A DNA stretch of 64,000 bases from Kitasatospora cheerisanensis KCTC 2395 (GTDB lineage Bacteria; Actinomycetota; Actinomycetes; Streptomycetales; Streptomycetaceae), in assembly GCF_000696185.1 (NCBI RefSeq), contig NZ_KK853997.1:1287389-1351388 (forward strand). The letters are read 5' to 3'. The notes under the pieces are model-generated. The model was not told the origin of the DNA. It was given only the letters and a program-made list of their open reading frames with translations, and did no database searches. A program made the translations under genes and the position numbers. How positions within the stretch are numbered: the first letter of the stretch is position 1; the number at the start of each line of letters is the position of its first letter. This document shows positions 9,348-17,087 of this stretch, one piece after another.

Positions 9348-12300
9348 CGGCTTCGGCCCCGGGCCCGACGAGCGCTGCCCGGGCTGCCGGCGTCCACTGC
9401 CCGGCGACGCCCGGTTCTGCGCGTCCTGCGGCACGCCGCGCGCCGACCCGCGGGGCGCCGACGCCGCCGGCCGCAAGATCGTCACCGTGCTCTTCTGCGA
9501 CCTGGTCGGCTCCACCGCGCTGTCCGGGACGCTCGACCCGGAGGCGCTGCGCGGCGTGACGCTGCGGTACTTCGACGCGATGCGGGCGGCGATCGAGCAG
9601 CACGGCGGCACGGTGGAGAAGTTCATCGGGGACGCCGTGATGGCGGTGTTCGGCGTGCCGTCCGTCCGCGAGGACGACGCCCGGCGGGCGCTGGCGGCGG
9701 CGCTCGGCATGCTGGCGGCACTGCGCGCCCTGAACGAGGAGCTGGACGCCGAGCTGGGCATCCGGCTGGCCGTCCGGATCGGCGTCAACACCGGCCGGGT
9801 GGTGACGGGTTCGGACGCCTCGGCGCGGCAGGCGCTGGTCTCCGGCGAGGTGGTGAACGTCGCCGCCCGGCTGGAGCAGAACGCGGGCGCCGGCGAGGTG
9901 CTGATCGGCCCGGACACCCTGCGGGCCGCCGGCCCGGGGGTGCGGACGGCCGAGGTCGGCCCGCTGCACCTCAAGGGCAAGGCCCGGGCGGTGACCGCGC
10001 ACCGGCTGCTCGGCCTGGACGGCGGCGACGCCGGCGGCGGGCCCCGCGCCGACCTGCCGTTCGTCGGCCGGGACGCCGAACTGGCCGTGCTGGACGCCGA
10101 GTTCGGGCTGGTCACCGGGCACCGCTCGGCGCGGCTGCTGGTGCTGGGCGGCGAACCCGGCCAGGGCAAGACCCGGTTGCTCCGGCACTGGCTCGAACGG
10201 CCGGGCCCGGAACGGGCGGTGGGCGTCGGCCGGTGCCGGCCGCCCGGCGAGCGGGCGGGCCTGCAACCGCTGGCCGACGCCGTCGCGGCAGTGCTCGCCG
10301 CCTCCCCCGGGCGCCCGCACCCGCCCGGCCTGGACGTGCTGGGCCAGGGCCTGCTCGCCGACGGCACGCCCACCCCGTCCCTGGCGGACACCTGCGCGGC
10401 CCTGGTCGAGTTGCTCGGCGCGCTGGCCGCCGCCACGCCGCTGGTGCTGGTGATCGACGACGCGCACCGGGCGGCGGCGCTGCTGCTCGACCTGCTGGAG
10501 CGGGTGGTGGCCGCGCTCGCCGGCGCCCCCGTGCTGGTCGCCGTCCTCGGCCGGCCCGAACTGCTGGACGCCCGCCCGGCCGGCGCGCACCGGGTGCTGA
10601 CCCTCGGCGGGCTGCCCGACCCGGAGGCGCTGCGGCTCGTCGCGGCGCTCGGCGGCTCCCCGCCCGCCCACCTGCTGGAGCGGGCCGGCGGCAACCCGCT
10701 GCACCTGGAGCAGCTGCTCGCCGCCCCGGCCGGCGCGGGCGGCGACGGGGTGCCGCTGACCCTGCAGACGCTGATCGGGGCCCGGCTGGACGCCCTCGAC
10801 CCGGCCGAGCGGCGGGCCGTCGACCTGGCCTGCGTGCTGGGCCGGGAGTTCGCGGCGGAGGAGCTGGCCGCGCTCGACACCGGCGGGCCGGACCTGTCGG
10901 CGGCGCTGCGCCGGCTGGGCCGCCACCGGCTGGTGGTGCCGGACGGCGCGGCGTTCCGCTTCGCCAGCGGCGTCGTCCAGGAGGTGGCGTACGAGTGCCT
11001 GTCCAAGCAGGGCCGCGCCGAACGGCACGAGCGGGCGGCCGGGCTGCGCTCGGTCCGCTCCGGCGGCCCGGCGGCCGTCGGCGGGCACCTGGAGCGCGCC
11101 CACCGGTACCGGGCCGAGCTGGGCCTGCACGGCGAACGCACCGAGGGCCTGCGGGTGGCCGCCGCCGGCTCGCTCGCCGAGGCCGGCGCCCGGGCCGCCG
11201 CCCGCACCGACCTCGGCTGGGCCGTCGACCTGCTGACCCGGGCCACCGGCCTGCTGCGCCCCGGCGAGGACGGCCGGCTCCCGGCCGCCCGCCGGCTCGG
11301 CGAGGCGCTGCTCGGCCTGGGCCGGATCGAGCCCGGCCGGGCGCTGCTCGCCGAGGTCGGCGCGAGCGCCGACGACCCGGTGGAGGCCGCGCACGCCCGG
11401 CTCAGCCTGGCCGCCGTCGGCCAGCAGCAGGCGCCCGCCCCGGTGGCCCGGCAGACCCTGCCGGTGTTCGAGCAGGCCGGCGACGAGCTGGGCCAGGCCC
11501 GGGCCTGCCTGCGGCTCGCCCAGCAGGAGCAGACCGACGGCCGGCACGCCGCCGCGACCCGGCTGCTGGGCCGCGCGGTGCGGCACGCCGAGCGGGCCGG
11601 CGGCGAGCAGGAACGCGCCTCGGCGCTGGGCGCGATCGGCGTGTCGCTGTGGCGCGGCCCCGTCCCGGCGCCGGCCGCGGTGGGTCGCTGCCGGGAACTG
11701 CTGGCCGCGCAGGGCCCGGGCCGGCGGGCGGTGGCGGTGACGCTGAACTGCCCGCTGGCGGTGCTGCTGGCGCTGGCCGACGACGAGCCCGGCGCGGCGG
11801 CCTGCCTGGCGGAGGCCGGGCACCACGCGGAACGCCTGGGCTACGCGGAGGCGGCGGCGTTCCTGCCGCTGTTCGGCGCGACCGTGGCGGCGCTCGGCGG
11901 TCGCGCCCGGGAGGCGCTGGAGCTGCTGGGCGCGGCGTCCGCCGCCGCCCGGGAGCTGGGCGGCGGCGCCCTGCTCAGCGGCGCGCTGCTGGACACCGCC
12001 CGGCTGCACCTGGACCTCGGCGAGCCGCGCGCGGCCCGGTCCGCGCTGGCCGCCCTGGAGCAGGAGCGGGCCCGCACCGGCGGGCGGCTGTCGTTCGCGG
12101 CGCTGGCGGAACGCGACGGCCTGCGGGCCCGGCTCGCGGCCGCCGACGGCGACCGGGACGGCGCGCTGGAGCTGGCCCGCGGCGCGGTCGCCGAGGCCGG
12201 GCGGACGGACTCGCCGATCCTTCAGGGCCTGGCCGCCGCCGACCTGGCCCGCACCGCCGCGCTGCTCGGCCTGGACCGGGAGCGCTCGCTGGCCGCGGCC

Positions 12301-12399
12301 GCGGCCGGCGGCCGATTCGCGGCCAAGGGGCACGGTCCGGGCGTGCGGCTCGCCGGCGCCCTGGCCGGCCACCACTCCCGCAGAGAGGCAGTCTCCTGA
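9334..12399 (+). CDS. Zinc-ribbon/class III nucleotide cyclase/AAA ATPase/TPR protein
   Basis: 1021 aa, GTG start with GGAGG 9 nt upstream, overlapping the peptide gene. Residues 14-37 form a four-Cys zinc ribbon (CPGC, CASC). A class III cyclase catalytic domain follows (about 47-220): metal-binding Asp in LFCDLVGST and FIGDAVMAVFG, and the usual GVNTGRVV. Then comes a P-loop ATPase (Walker A GGEPGQGKTRLL about 272; Walker B VLVIDDAHRA about 368) and a long Ala/Leu-rich TPR region to the end. The architecture is common in actinobacteria as a signalling or scaffold protein, but its place inside a RiPP operon between peptide and protease is notable. Confidence 0.85.
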   Translation: MLSSDGFGPGPDERCPGCRRPLPGDARFCASCGTPRADPRGADAAGRKIVTVLFCDLVGSTALSGTLDPEALRGVTLRYFDAMRAAIEQHGGTVEKFIGDAVMAVFGVPSVREDDARRALAAALGMLAALRALNEELDAELGIRLAVRIGVNTGRVVTGSDASARQALVSGEVVNVAARLEQNAGAGEVLIGPDTLRAAGPGVRTAEVGPLHLKGKARAVTAHRLLGLDGGDAGGGPRADLPFVGRDAELAVLDAEFGLVTGHRSARLLVLGGEPGQGKTRLLRHWLERPGPERAVGVGRCRPPGERAGLQPLADAVAAVLAASPGRPHPPGLDVLGQGLLADGTPTPSLADTCAALVELLGALAAATPLVLVIDDAHRAAALLLDLLERVVAALAGAPVLVAVLGRPELLDARPAGAHRVLTLGGLPDPEALRLVAALGGSPPAHLLERAGGNPLHLEQLLAAPAGAGGDGVPLTLQTLIGARLDALDPAERRAVDLACVLGREFAAEELAALDTGGPDLSAALRRLGRHRLVVPDGAAFRFASGVVQEVAYECLSKQGRAERHERAAGLRSVRSGGPAAVGGHLERAHRYRAELGLHGERTEGLRVAAAGSLAEAGARAAARTDLGWAVDLLTRATGLLRPGEDGRLPAARRLGEALLGLGRIEPGRALLAEVGASADDPVEAAHARLSLAAVGQQQAPAPVARQTLPVFEQAGDELGQARACLRLAQQEQTDGRHAAATRLLGRAVRHAERAGGEQERASALGAIGVSLWRGPVPAPAAVGRCRELLAAQGPGRRAVAVTLNCPLAVLLALADDEPGAAACLAEAGHHAERLGYAEAAAFLPLFGATVAALGGRAREALELLGAASAAARELGGGALLSGALLDTARLHLDLGEPRAARSALAALEQERARTGGRLSFAALAERDGLRARLAAADGDRDGALELARGAVAEAGRTDSPILQGLAAADLARTAALLGLDRERSLAAAAAGGRFAAKGHGPGVRLAGALAGHHSRREAVS

Positions 12400-13253
12400 T
12401 GACGACCGTGCCCGACGCCGCGCCCCCGCGCGGCCTGACCTGGCGCCTGAGCGGCAGGACTCCCGAGGACGTCCGGCTGGAGGCGGACGCGCTGCCCGCC
12501 CGGCCCGCGCCGGGCACGCTCGTCGGGGGTTCCGGCCGGGGGGTGCGGGTCTGCGTCGTCGACTCGGGGGTGGAGCTCGCGCACCCGCTGGTCGGCGGCG
12601 TGGCGAGCGCGTGGGCGGTGCGCAAGGACGAGGCCGGGAGCATCCGGGTCGAGCCGCTGGACGACGCCGACCCGGGCGACACCTGCGGCCACGGCACGGC
12701 CTGCGCGGGCATCGTCCGGCGGGCCGCGCCGGACTGCGAGATCCACAGCGTCCGGGTGCTCGGCGAGCGCTTCTCCGGCACCGGCGACGTGCTGCTGGCG
12801 GGCCTGCGGTGGGCGATCCGGCAGGGCTTCGACGTGATCAACCTGAGCCTGTCGACCACCCGCGCCCGGTTCTTCGAGGACCTGCACGTGCTCGCCGACG
12901 AGGCGTACTTCGGGCGCAGCGTGATCGTCGCGTCCGCGCACAACACGCCGGTGGAGAGCTTCCCCTGGCGGTTCTCCTCGGTGGTGTCGGTGGGCAGCCA
13001 CCCGGAGGACGACCCCGATCTGCACCTGTACAACCCGGAGCCGCCGGTGGAGTTCTTCGGCCCCGGCGTGAACGTGGAGGTGGCCTGGCTCGGCGGCACC
13101 ACCGTGCGCACCAGCGGCAACAGCTTCGCGACGCCGTTCGTCGCGGGCCTGTGCGCGCGGATCCTGTCCGAGCGGCCGCGGCTGACGCCGTTCCAGCTGA
13201 AGCACGCCCTGTACCTGTCCGCAGCCAACGTCCATGTCGGCGGCGCCCGGTGA
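12399..13253 (+). CDS. S8 subtilisin-like protease without signal peptide
   Basis: 284 aa; TGATG overlap with the cyclase gene. The catalytic triad is complete: Asp in VCVVDSGVELAHP (about 53), His in CGHGTACAG (about 98), Ser in TSGNSFATPF (about 242), with oxyanion Asn in SAHNTP. There is no signal peptide or propeptide, so it should act in the cytoplasm. Location suggests it trims a leader from a modified peptide of this locus (inference); it lies between both candidate peptide types, so either the 70-aa peptide or the lanthipeptide precursors could be its substrate. Confidence 0.85.
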   Translation: MTTVPDAAPPRGLTWRLSGRTPEDVRLEADALPARPAPGTLVGGSGRGVRVCVVDSGVELAHPLVGGVASAWAVRKDEAGSIRVEPLDDADPGDTCGHGTACAGIVRRAAPDCEIHSVRVLGERFSGTGDVLLAGLRWAIRQGFDVINLSLSTTRARFFEDLHVLADEAYFGRSVIVASAHNTPVESFPWRFSSVVSVGSHPEDDPDLHLYNPEPPVEFFGPGVNVEVAWLGGTTVRTSGNSFATPFVAGLCARILSERPRLTPFQLKHALYLSAANVHVGGAR

Positions 13254-13284
13254 GCGCCGGCCCGCGCGTCGTGAGAAAGGGACC

Positions 13285-13872
13285 GTGGTCGAGATGACCC
13301 AGTCAACCGCCCCCGCTGTGCCATCGACCGATCCGGTGGTGGCGGAGCTCCTGCAGTCGGTGGTCGATGTGGCCCGCGCCATCTTCGGCGCGCAGGCCGG
13401 CTCGATCCTGCTGCTCGACCACCAGTCCTTCGAACTGGTCTTCCAGGCGGTGTCCGGCCAGGGGCAGGAGTTCCTGATCGGCCGCCGCTTCCCCGCCGGC
13501 CAGGGCATCGCGGGCTGGGTGGCCGGCTCGGGCGAGCCGATGATCGTCGACGACCTGCGGCGCAGCGCGTCCTTCGACCGGACGGTCGCCGAGTCCACCG
13601 GCTACGTCCCGGACGCGCTGATGGCCGCCCCGCTCATCCACGGCGGCCGGATCCTCGGCGTCCTGGAGGTCCTCGACCCGGCCCCCGGCCCGCTCCGCAC
13701 CGGTCTCCTCCCCGAACTCGAACTCCTCGCCCTGTTCGCCCGCCAGGCCGCGGTCGCCCTGCGGGTCGCCCTGGACGGCTCCACCACCGTCCTCGGCACC
13801 GACGAACGCGACCGCGCGGTCCGCCTGCTGACGGAGGTCCAGCGCCTGATCGGCGACCGCGGCGACTGGTGA
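13285..13872 (+). CDS. GAF-domain protein
   Basis: About 195 aa, almost entirely one GAF domain (VVDVARAIFGAQAGSILLLD to LEVLDPAP). GTG 13285 follows GAAAGG by 4 nt; ATG 13294 is an alternative. It lacks kinase, phosphatase or cyclase domains, so it is a stand-alone small-molecule sensor or adaptor, perhaps partner of the cyclase/ATPase upstream. It begins 31 nt after the protease stop and is the last gene before the precursor promoter region. Confidence 0.75.
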   Translation: MVEMTQSTAPAVPSTDPVVAELLQSVVDVARAIFGAQAGSILLLDHQSFELVFQAVSGQGQEFLIGRRFPAGQGIAGWVAGSGEPMIVDDLRRSASFDRTVAESTGYVPDALMAAPLIHGGRILGVLEVLDPAPGPLRTGLLPELELLALFARQAAVALRVALDGSTTVLGTDERDRAVRLLTEVQRLIGDRGDW

Positions 13873-13883
13873 ACCACCGGGCT

Positions 13884-13936
13884 GTACCGGCCCTGAACCG
13901 GGCTCGTACCGGGCCTGAAGCGACGCCAACTAGCTT
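13884..13936 (+). promoter_or_regulatory. Promoter of lanthipeptide precursors with 22-bp-spaced repeats
   Basis: GTACCGGCCCTGAA (13884-13897) recurs as GTACCGGGCCTGAA (13906-13919), 22 nt apart, two helical turns. The preceding CCGGGCT is repeated too. A -10-like TAGCTT follows at 13931-13936. SARP sites are typically direct repeats spaced 11 or 22 bp just upstream of -10, so the SARP at 5428 is the candidate activator (inference). Confidence 0.5.
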
Positions 13937-13985
13937 TCTTTCAACGGCAGTTGAGCCGCACACCCGAAGAGAGCAGGAGACCGCC

Positions 13986-14147
13986 ATGAGCGCCGACCAG
14001 ACCCCCGAGGACAAGGCCGCCGAGACCGAGGCCGTCCTCTCCCTTCAGGAGGCACCCACCGCGCAGACCGAGGACGAGGTCCAGGCCCACATCAGCACCG
14101 CCAGCCTCGAGCAGTGCAGCAACCAGGGCACCAAGACCCGGATCTGA
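13986..14147 (+). CDS. Class III lanthipeptide precursor A
   Basis: 53 aa. The leader has EAVLSLQE, matching the hydrophobic-x-LQ motif recognised by class III synthetases, and an acidic stretch QTEDEVQAHI. The core carries STASLEQC, an exact Ser-x2-Ser-x3-Cys labionin/lanthionine motif, then SNQGTKTRI. There is a single Cys. AGCAGGAGA lies upstream of ATG. It is followed by a hairpin with a U-tract. The leader is about 80% identical to precursor B, so the pair arose by duplication. Leader cleavage site cannot be placed exactly. Confidence 0.85.
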   Translation: MSADQTPEDKAAETEAVLSLQEAPTAQTEDEVQAHISTASLEQCSNQGTKTRI

Positions 14148-14159
14148 CCTGCCGGACAC

Positions 14160-14220
14160 GGGCCCGCGCCGGACACGGGGCGGGCCCGATCGGTTTTTCG
14201 CCCCGGCGACGCGCCGGGGC
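14160..14220 (+). terminator. Two hairpins between precursor genes, first with U-tract
   Basis: GGGCCCGC (14160-14167) pairs with GCGGGCCC (14180-14187), followed by GATCGG and TTTTT at 14194-14198, a true intrinsic-terminator form, rare in streptomycetes. A second hairpin, GCCCCGGCG-ACG-CGCCGGGGC, spans 14200-14220. Read-through would set the ratio of precursor A to downstream genes. Confidence 0.6.
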
Positions 14221-14247
14221 CCGTCCGACCACAGACAGGAGACCGCC

Positions 14248-14400
14248 GTGAGCAACACCCCCGAGGACAGCGCGACCGAGACCGAGGCCGTCCTCTCCCT
14301 CCAGGAGACGCCCACCGCGCAGAGCGAGGACGAGGTCCAGGCCCACATCAGCACCAGCAGCGTCCACATCTGCAGCCCCGTCGGGGACAAGACCGAGTAG
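14248..14400 (+). CDS. Class III lanthipeptide precursor B
   Basis: 50 aa, GTG start with ACAGGAGA upstream. The leader TPEDSATETEAVLSLQE and SEDEVQAHI is nearly the same as in precursor A. The core is STSSVHIC followed by SPVGDKTE, again Ser-x2-Ser-x3-Cys with one Cys. Conservation of motif spacing with a divergent core supports a real two-peptide family processed by one LanKC. The SapB-type and labyrinthopeptin families share this motif; ring type (lanthionine or labionin) cannot be told from sequence. Confidence 0.85.
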   Translation: MSNTPEDSATETEAVLSLQETPTAQSEDEVQAHISTSSVHICSPVGDKTE

Positions 14401-14415
14401 GACCGCACGGAGCAC

Positions 14416-14442
14416 GCCCGCACCGGCCCGCCCGGTGCGGGC
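14416..14442 (+). terminator. Hairpin between precursor B and LanKC
   Basis: GCCCGCACCGG (14416-14426) and CCGGTGCGGGC (14432-14442) form an 11-bp perfect stem with a 5-nt loop, 16 nt after the precursor B stop. It probably acts as a partial terminator or mRNA 3'-end stabiliser, giving more precursor than enzyme message. Confidence 0.55.
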
Positions 14443-14506
14443 CGCACCGCCTCCCCACCCGCCGGCCCAGGACGGGTGTGCCGCCACCACCCGACAGGAG
14501 ACGCCC

Positions 14507-17083
14507 ATGGCCGACGCGCTGGCGGAATTCGCCGTAGCCGACCCGGAGTACTACGCGCCGCTGGACAGCGCCGCCCCGGAAGGGGTCGTCCTCGCGCCCG
14601 GCCGGCCCGCCGCCGGGTGGCTCGGGAACCCGGGCGGAGTGTGGACCATGTGGCACCGGCCGGGGATGCCCGCCCTCCCCGAGGACGGCTGGAAGGTGCA
14701 CGTCTCGGCGCGGCTGCCGCGGCTCGGGGCGGTCCTGGACACCGTGGCGGAGATCTGCTTCGCCCAGGACGTGGCGTTCAAGCACCTCTCCACCGACCGG
14801 ATCTACTGGTGGACGCACCGCAAGCACGCCTCGCGGCCGCAGAGCGGGAAGTTCATCGCCGCCTACCCGGTCGACGCCGGGGCCGCCCGCCGGCTGATGG
14901 AGGCGCTGCGCGAGGCGCTGGACGGAGAACAGGGGCCGCTGATCCTCTCCGACCGCCGCTACCGGGGCAGCGCGACGGTCCACTACCGGTACGGGGCGTT
15001 CCGCGGGGACGACCTGCTGGAGGCCGACGGCACCCGCACCCCGCTGACCCGGGACGGCAGCGGCGCGGCGGTGCCGGACCGGCGCGGCGTGTCGTTCCGG
15101 CTGCCGGAGGGCATCACCGATCCGTTCTCCGACGGTGCGCCCGGCCCGGCCGCGCGCACCGAAGGCCCGGTCGTCGTGCGCGGGTTCGCGATCACGACCG
15201 CGATCGTGCACTCCAGCGGCGGCAGCACCTATGAGGGCGAGGAGGTCGCCACCGGCCGCCGGGTCTTCCTCAAGGAGGCCCGCCCCCACCACGGGCTCGG
15301 CAGCGGCGACACCGACTCGGTGGCCCGGCTGCACCGCGAGTGGCGGACCCTGACCGCCCTGCACGCCCTCGCACCGGGCCTCGCCCCCGAACCGATCGCC
15401 CGGTTCCGGGCCGGCGGCCACGAGTTCATGGTGACCGAGTTCATCGAGGGCAAGCCGCTGAACCACCTCCCGCCGACCTCCCACCCGCTGCTGAAGGCCG
15501 GGACCGGGCCGGCCGAGTACGCGGCCTACTACGCCCGCTGCGAGCGCGTCGTGACGGCGCTCGAGGACGCCCTGGACCGGCTGCACGGCCTCGGCTGGAC
15601 GTTCATGGACGTCAGCCCGACGAACGTGATCGTCACCCCCGGCGACGGCATCCGGCTGATCGACTTCGAGACCGCCCACGGCCCGGGTGACGCCCCGGTC
15701 CACATGGGGACGCCCGGCTTCTACCCGCCGCAGGAGGTCGTCGACCGCGACGGGCCCTCCGCGTACGACGACTACGGGCTCAGCAGCCTGGTCCAGTCGC
15801 TGCTCGGATCGGTCCTCCACACCGTCGGCCACACGCCCGACGCGCTGACCCACTTCCACCGCGACCTGACCGAGCGGGCCCCCGTCCCCGACGCCCTGTG
15901 GAAGCGCAGCACCCGCTACCACCCGCCGAGCGAGGCGCCGGTGCTGCCGTCGCCCGAGGAGGTCGCCGCCGATCCGCTGCGCCACCTCGCCGACCTGCGG
16001 CAGGCCGTCGCCGCCGGGGTGCTGGCCGCGGCCGACGCCGCGCACCCGCTGCGGACCTTCCCGACCGTCCCGCTCGGACACTCCACCAACACGCTGTGCG
16101 TGGCCCACGGCGCGGCCGGCGTGCTGCACGCGCTGAACCGCTGCGGCGTCCCCGCGCCCGAGGGCGCGCTGGAGCGGCTGCGCCGCGACGCCCTCGCCAG
16201 CGCCGGGGAGCTCGCTCCCGGCCTGCACGTCGGCCTGGCCGGGATCGCCTGGGTGCTGGCCGAGCACGGTCTGCCGGAGGAGGCCCGCAGCCTGCTGGAC
16301 ACCGCCGACCGGCACCCGCTGGCGCAGCGGAGCGCCACCCTGTTCGGCGGCGCCGCCGGCCTCGCCATGGGCCACCTCGCGCTGTACCGCCGCACCGGCG
16401 ACCCGCACCACGCCGACCGGGCGCACGCGCTGCTGACCGCCCAGCCGGCCGGGGACGAGCTGGTGCCCCGGCTGGGCCGCGACGACGCCACCGGCCTGCT
16501 GCACGGGCGGGCCGGACTGGCCCTGGCGTACCAGCAGTTCGCCGAGGTCACCGGGGACCGCTCGCTGCTCGGGCGGGGCGTGGCACTGCTGCACGCCGAG
16601 CTCGACCGGGCCACCGACCCGGACGCGGCCGGCCTGCTCTTCCCGGTCTCCACCGAGGACAGGCGCGCCATGCCGTACCTGTACTGCGGATCGGCCGGCC
16701 TGGTCCACGTCGCGACGCGCTACCTGCGCACCGTCGCCGACGAGCGCCTGAGCGCCGTGATGCCGCGCCTGCTCGCCCCGCTGCACGGGACGTACACGGT
16801 GCTGCCCGCCCTGTTCGCGGGCACCGCCGGGTACGCGTTCACGCTCGCCGAGCACGGCCTGCTCACCGGGGACGGCACCTCCCGCACGGCGGCCGTCCGG
16901 GCCGCCCGCGCGCTGTACAAGCACGCCGTCCCGCACGAAGGCACCGTGCGCTTCCTCGGCATGGGCCTGCTGCGGTTCAGCACCGAACTGTGGAGCGGCG
17001 CGGCCGGCGTCCTGCTCGCGCTCGACCAGGTCCTCGCGCCCCGCGCCGACCTGCTGTTCACCCTCGACGCACCGGTGGAGTGA
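14507..17083 (+). CDS. lanKC: Class III lanthipeptide synthetase LanKC
   Basis: 858 aa, ATG with ACAGGAG 6 nt upstream. N-terminal lyase region (1 to about 210; ISDRRY-type basic motifs such as IYWWTHRKHASRPQSGKF), Ser/Thr-kinase domain (about 215-500; VFLKEAR with Lys near 254, catalytic FMDVSPTN, metal-binding LIDFETAHG), C-terminal LanC-like cyclase (about 510-858). The cyclase has YLYCGSAGL and LWSGAAGVLL but no CHG zinc motif, which separates class III from class IV LanL. It phosphorylates and eliminates precursor Ser/Thr, then cyclises onto Cys. Substrates should be the two precursors just upstream. It nearly abuts the transporter gene. Confidence 0.9.
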   Translation: MADALAEFAVADPEYYAPLDSAAPEGVVLAPGRPAAGWLGNPGGVWTMWHRPGMPALPEDGWKVHVSARLPRLGAVLDTVAEICFAQDVAFKHLSTDRIYWWTHRKHASRPQSGKFIAAYPVDAGAARRLMEALREALDGEQGPLILSDRRYRGSATVHYRYGAFRGDDLLEADGTRTPLTRDGSGAAVPDRRGVSFRLPEGITDPFSDGAPGPAARTEGPVVVRGFAITTAIVHSSGGSTYEGEEVATGRRVFLKEARPHHGLGSGDTDSVARLHREWRTLTALHALAPGLAPEPIARFRAGGHEFMVTEFIEGKPLNHLPPTSHPLLKAGTGPAEYAAYYARCERVVTALEDALDRLHGLGWTFMDVSPTNVIVTPGDGIRLIDFETAHGPGDAPVHMGTPGFYPPQEVVDRDGPSAYDDYGLSSLVQSLLGSVLHTVGHTPDALTHFHRDLTERAPVPDALWKRSTRYHPPSEAPVLPSPEEVAADPLRHLADLRQAVAAGVLAAADAAHPLRTFPTVPLGHSTNTLCVAHGAAGVLHALNRCGVPAPEGALERLRRDALASAGELAPGLHVGLAGIAWVLAEHGLPEEARSLLDTADRHPLAQRSATLFGGAAGLAMGHLALYRRTGDPHHADRAHALLTAQPAGDELVPRLGRDDATGLLHGRAGLALAYQQFAEVTGDRSLLGRGVALLHAELDRATDPDAAGLLFPVSTEDRRAMPYLYCGSAGLVHVATRYLRTVADERLSAVMPRLLAPLHGTYTVLPALFAGTAGYAFTLAEHGLLTGDGTSRTAAVRAARALYKHAVPHEGTVRFLGMGLLRFSTELWSGAAGVLLALDQVLAPRADLLFTLDAPVE

Positions 17084-17087
17084 GCCC

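Noticed and set aside
14507..17083. Class IV (LanL) or class II (LanM) synthetase
   Set aside because: Kinase domain excludes LanM; absence of the CHG zinc motif in the cyclase excludes LanL.
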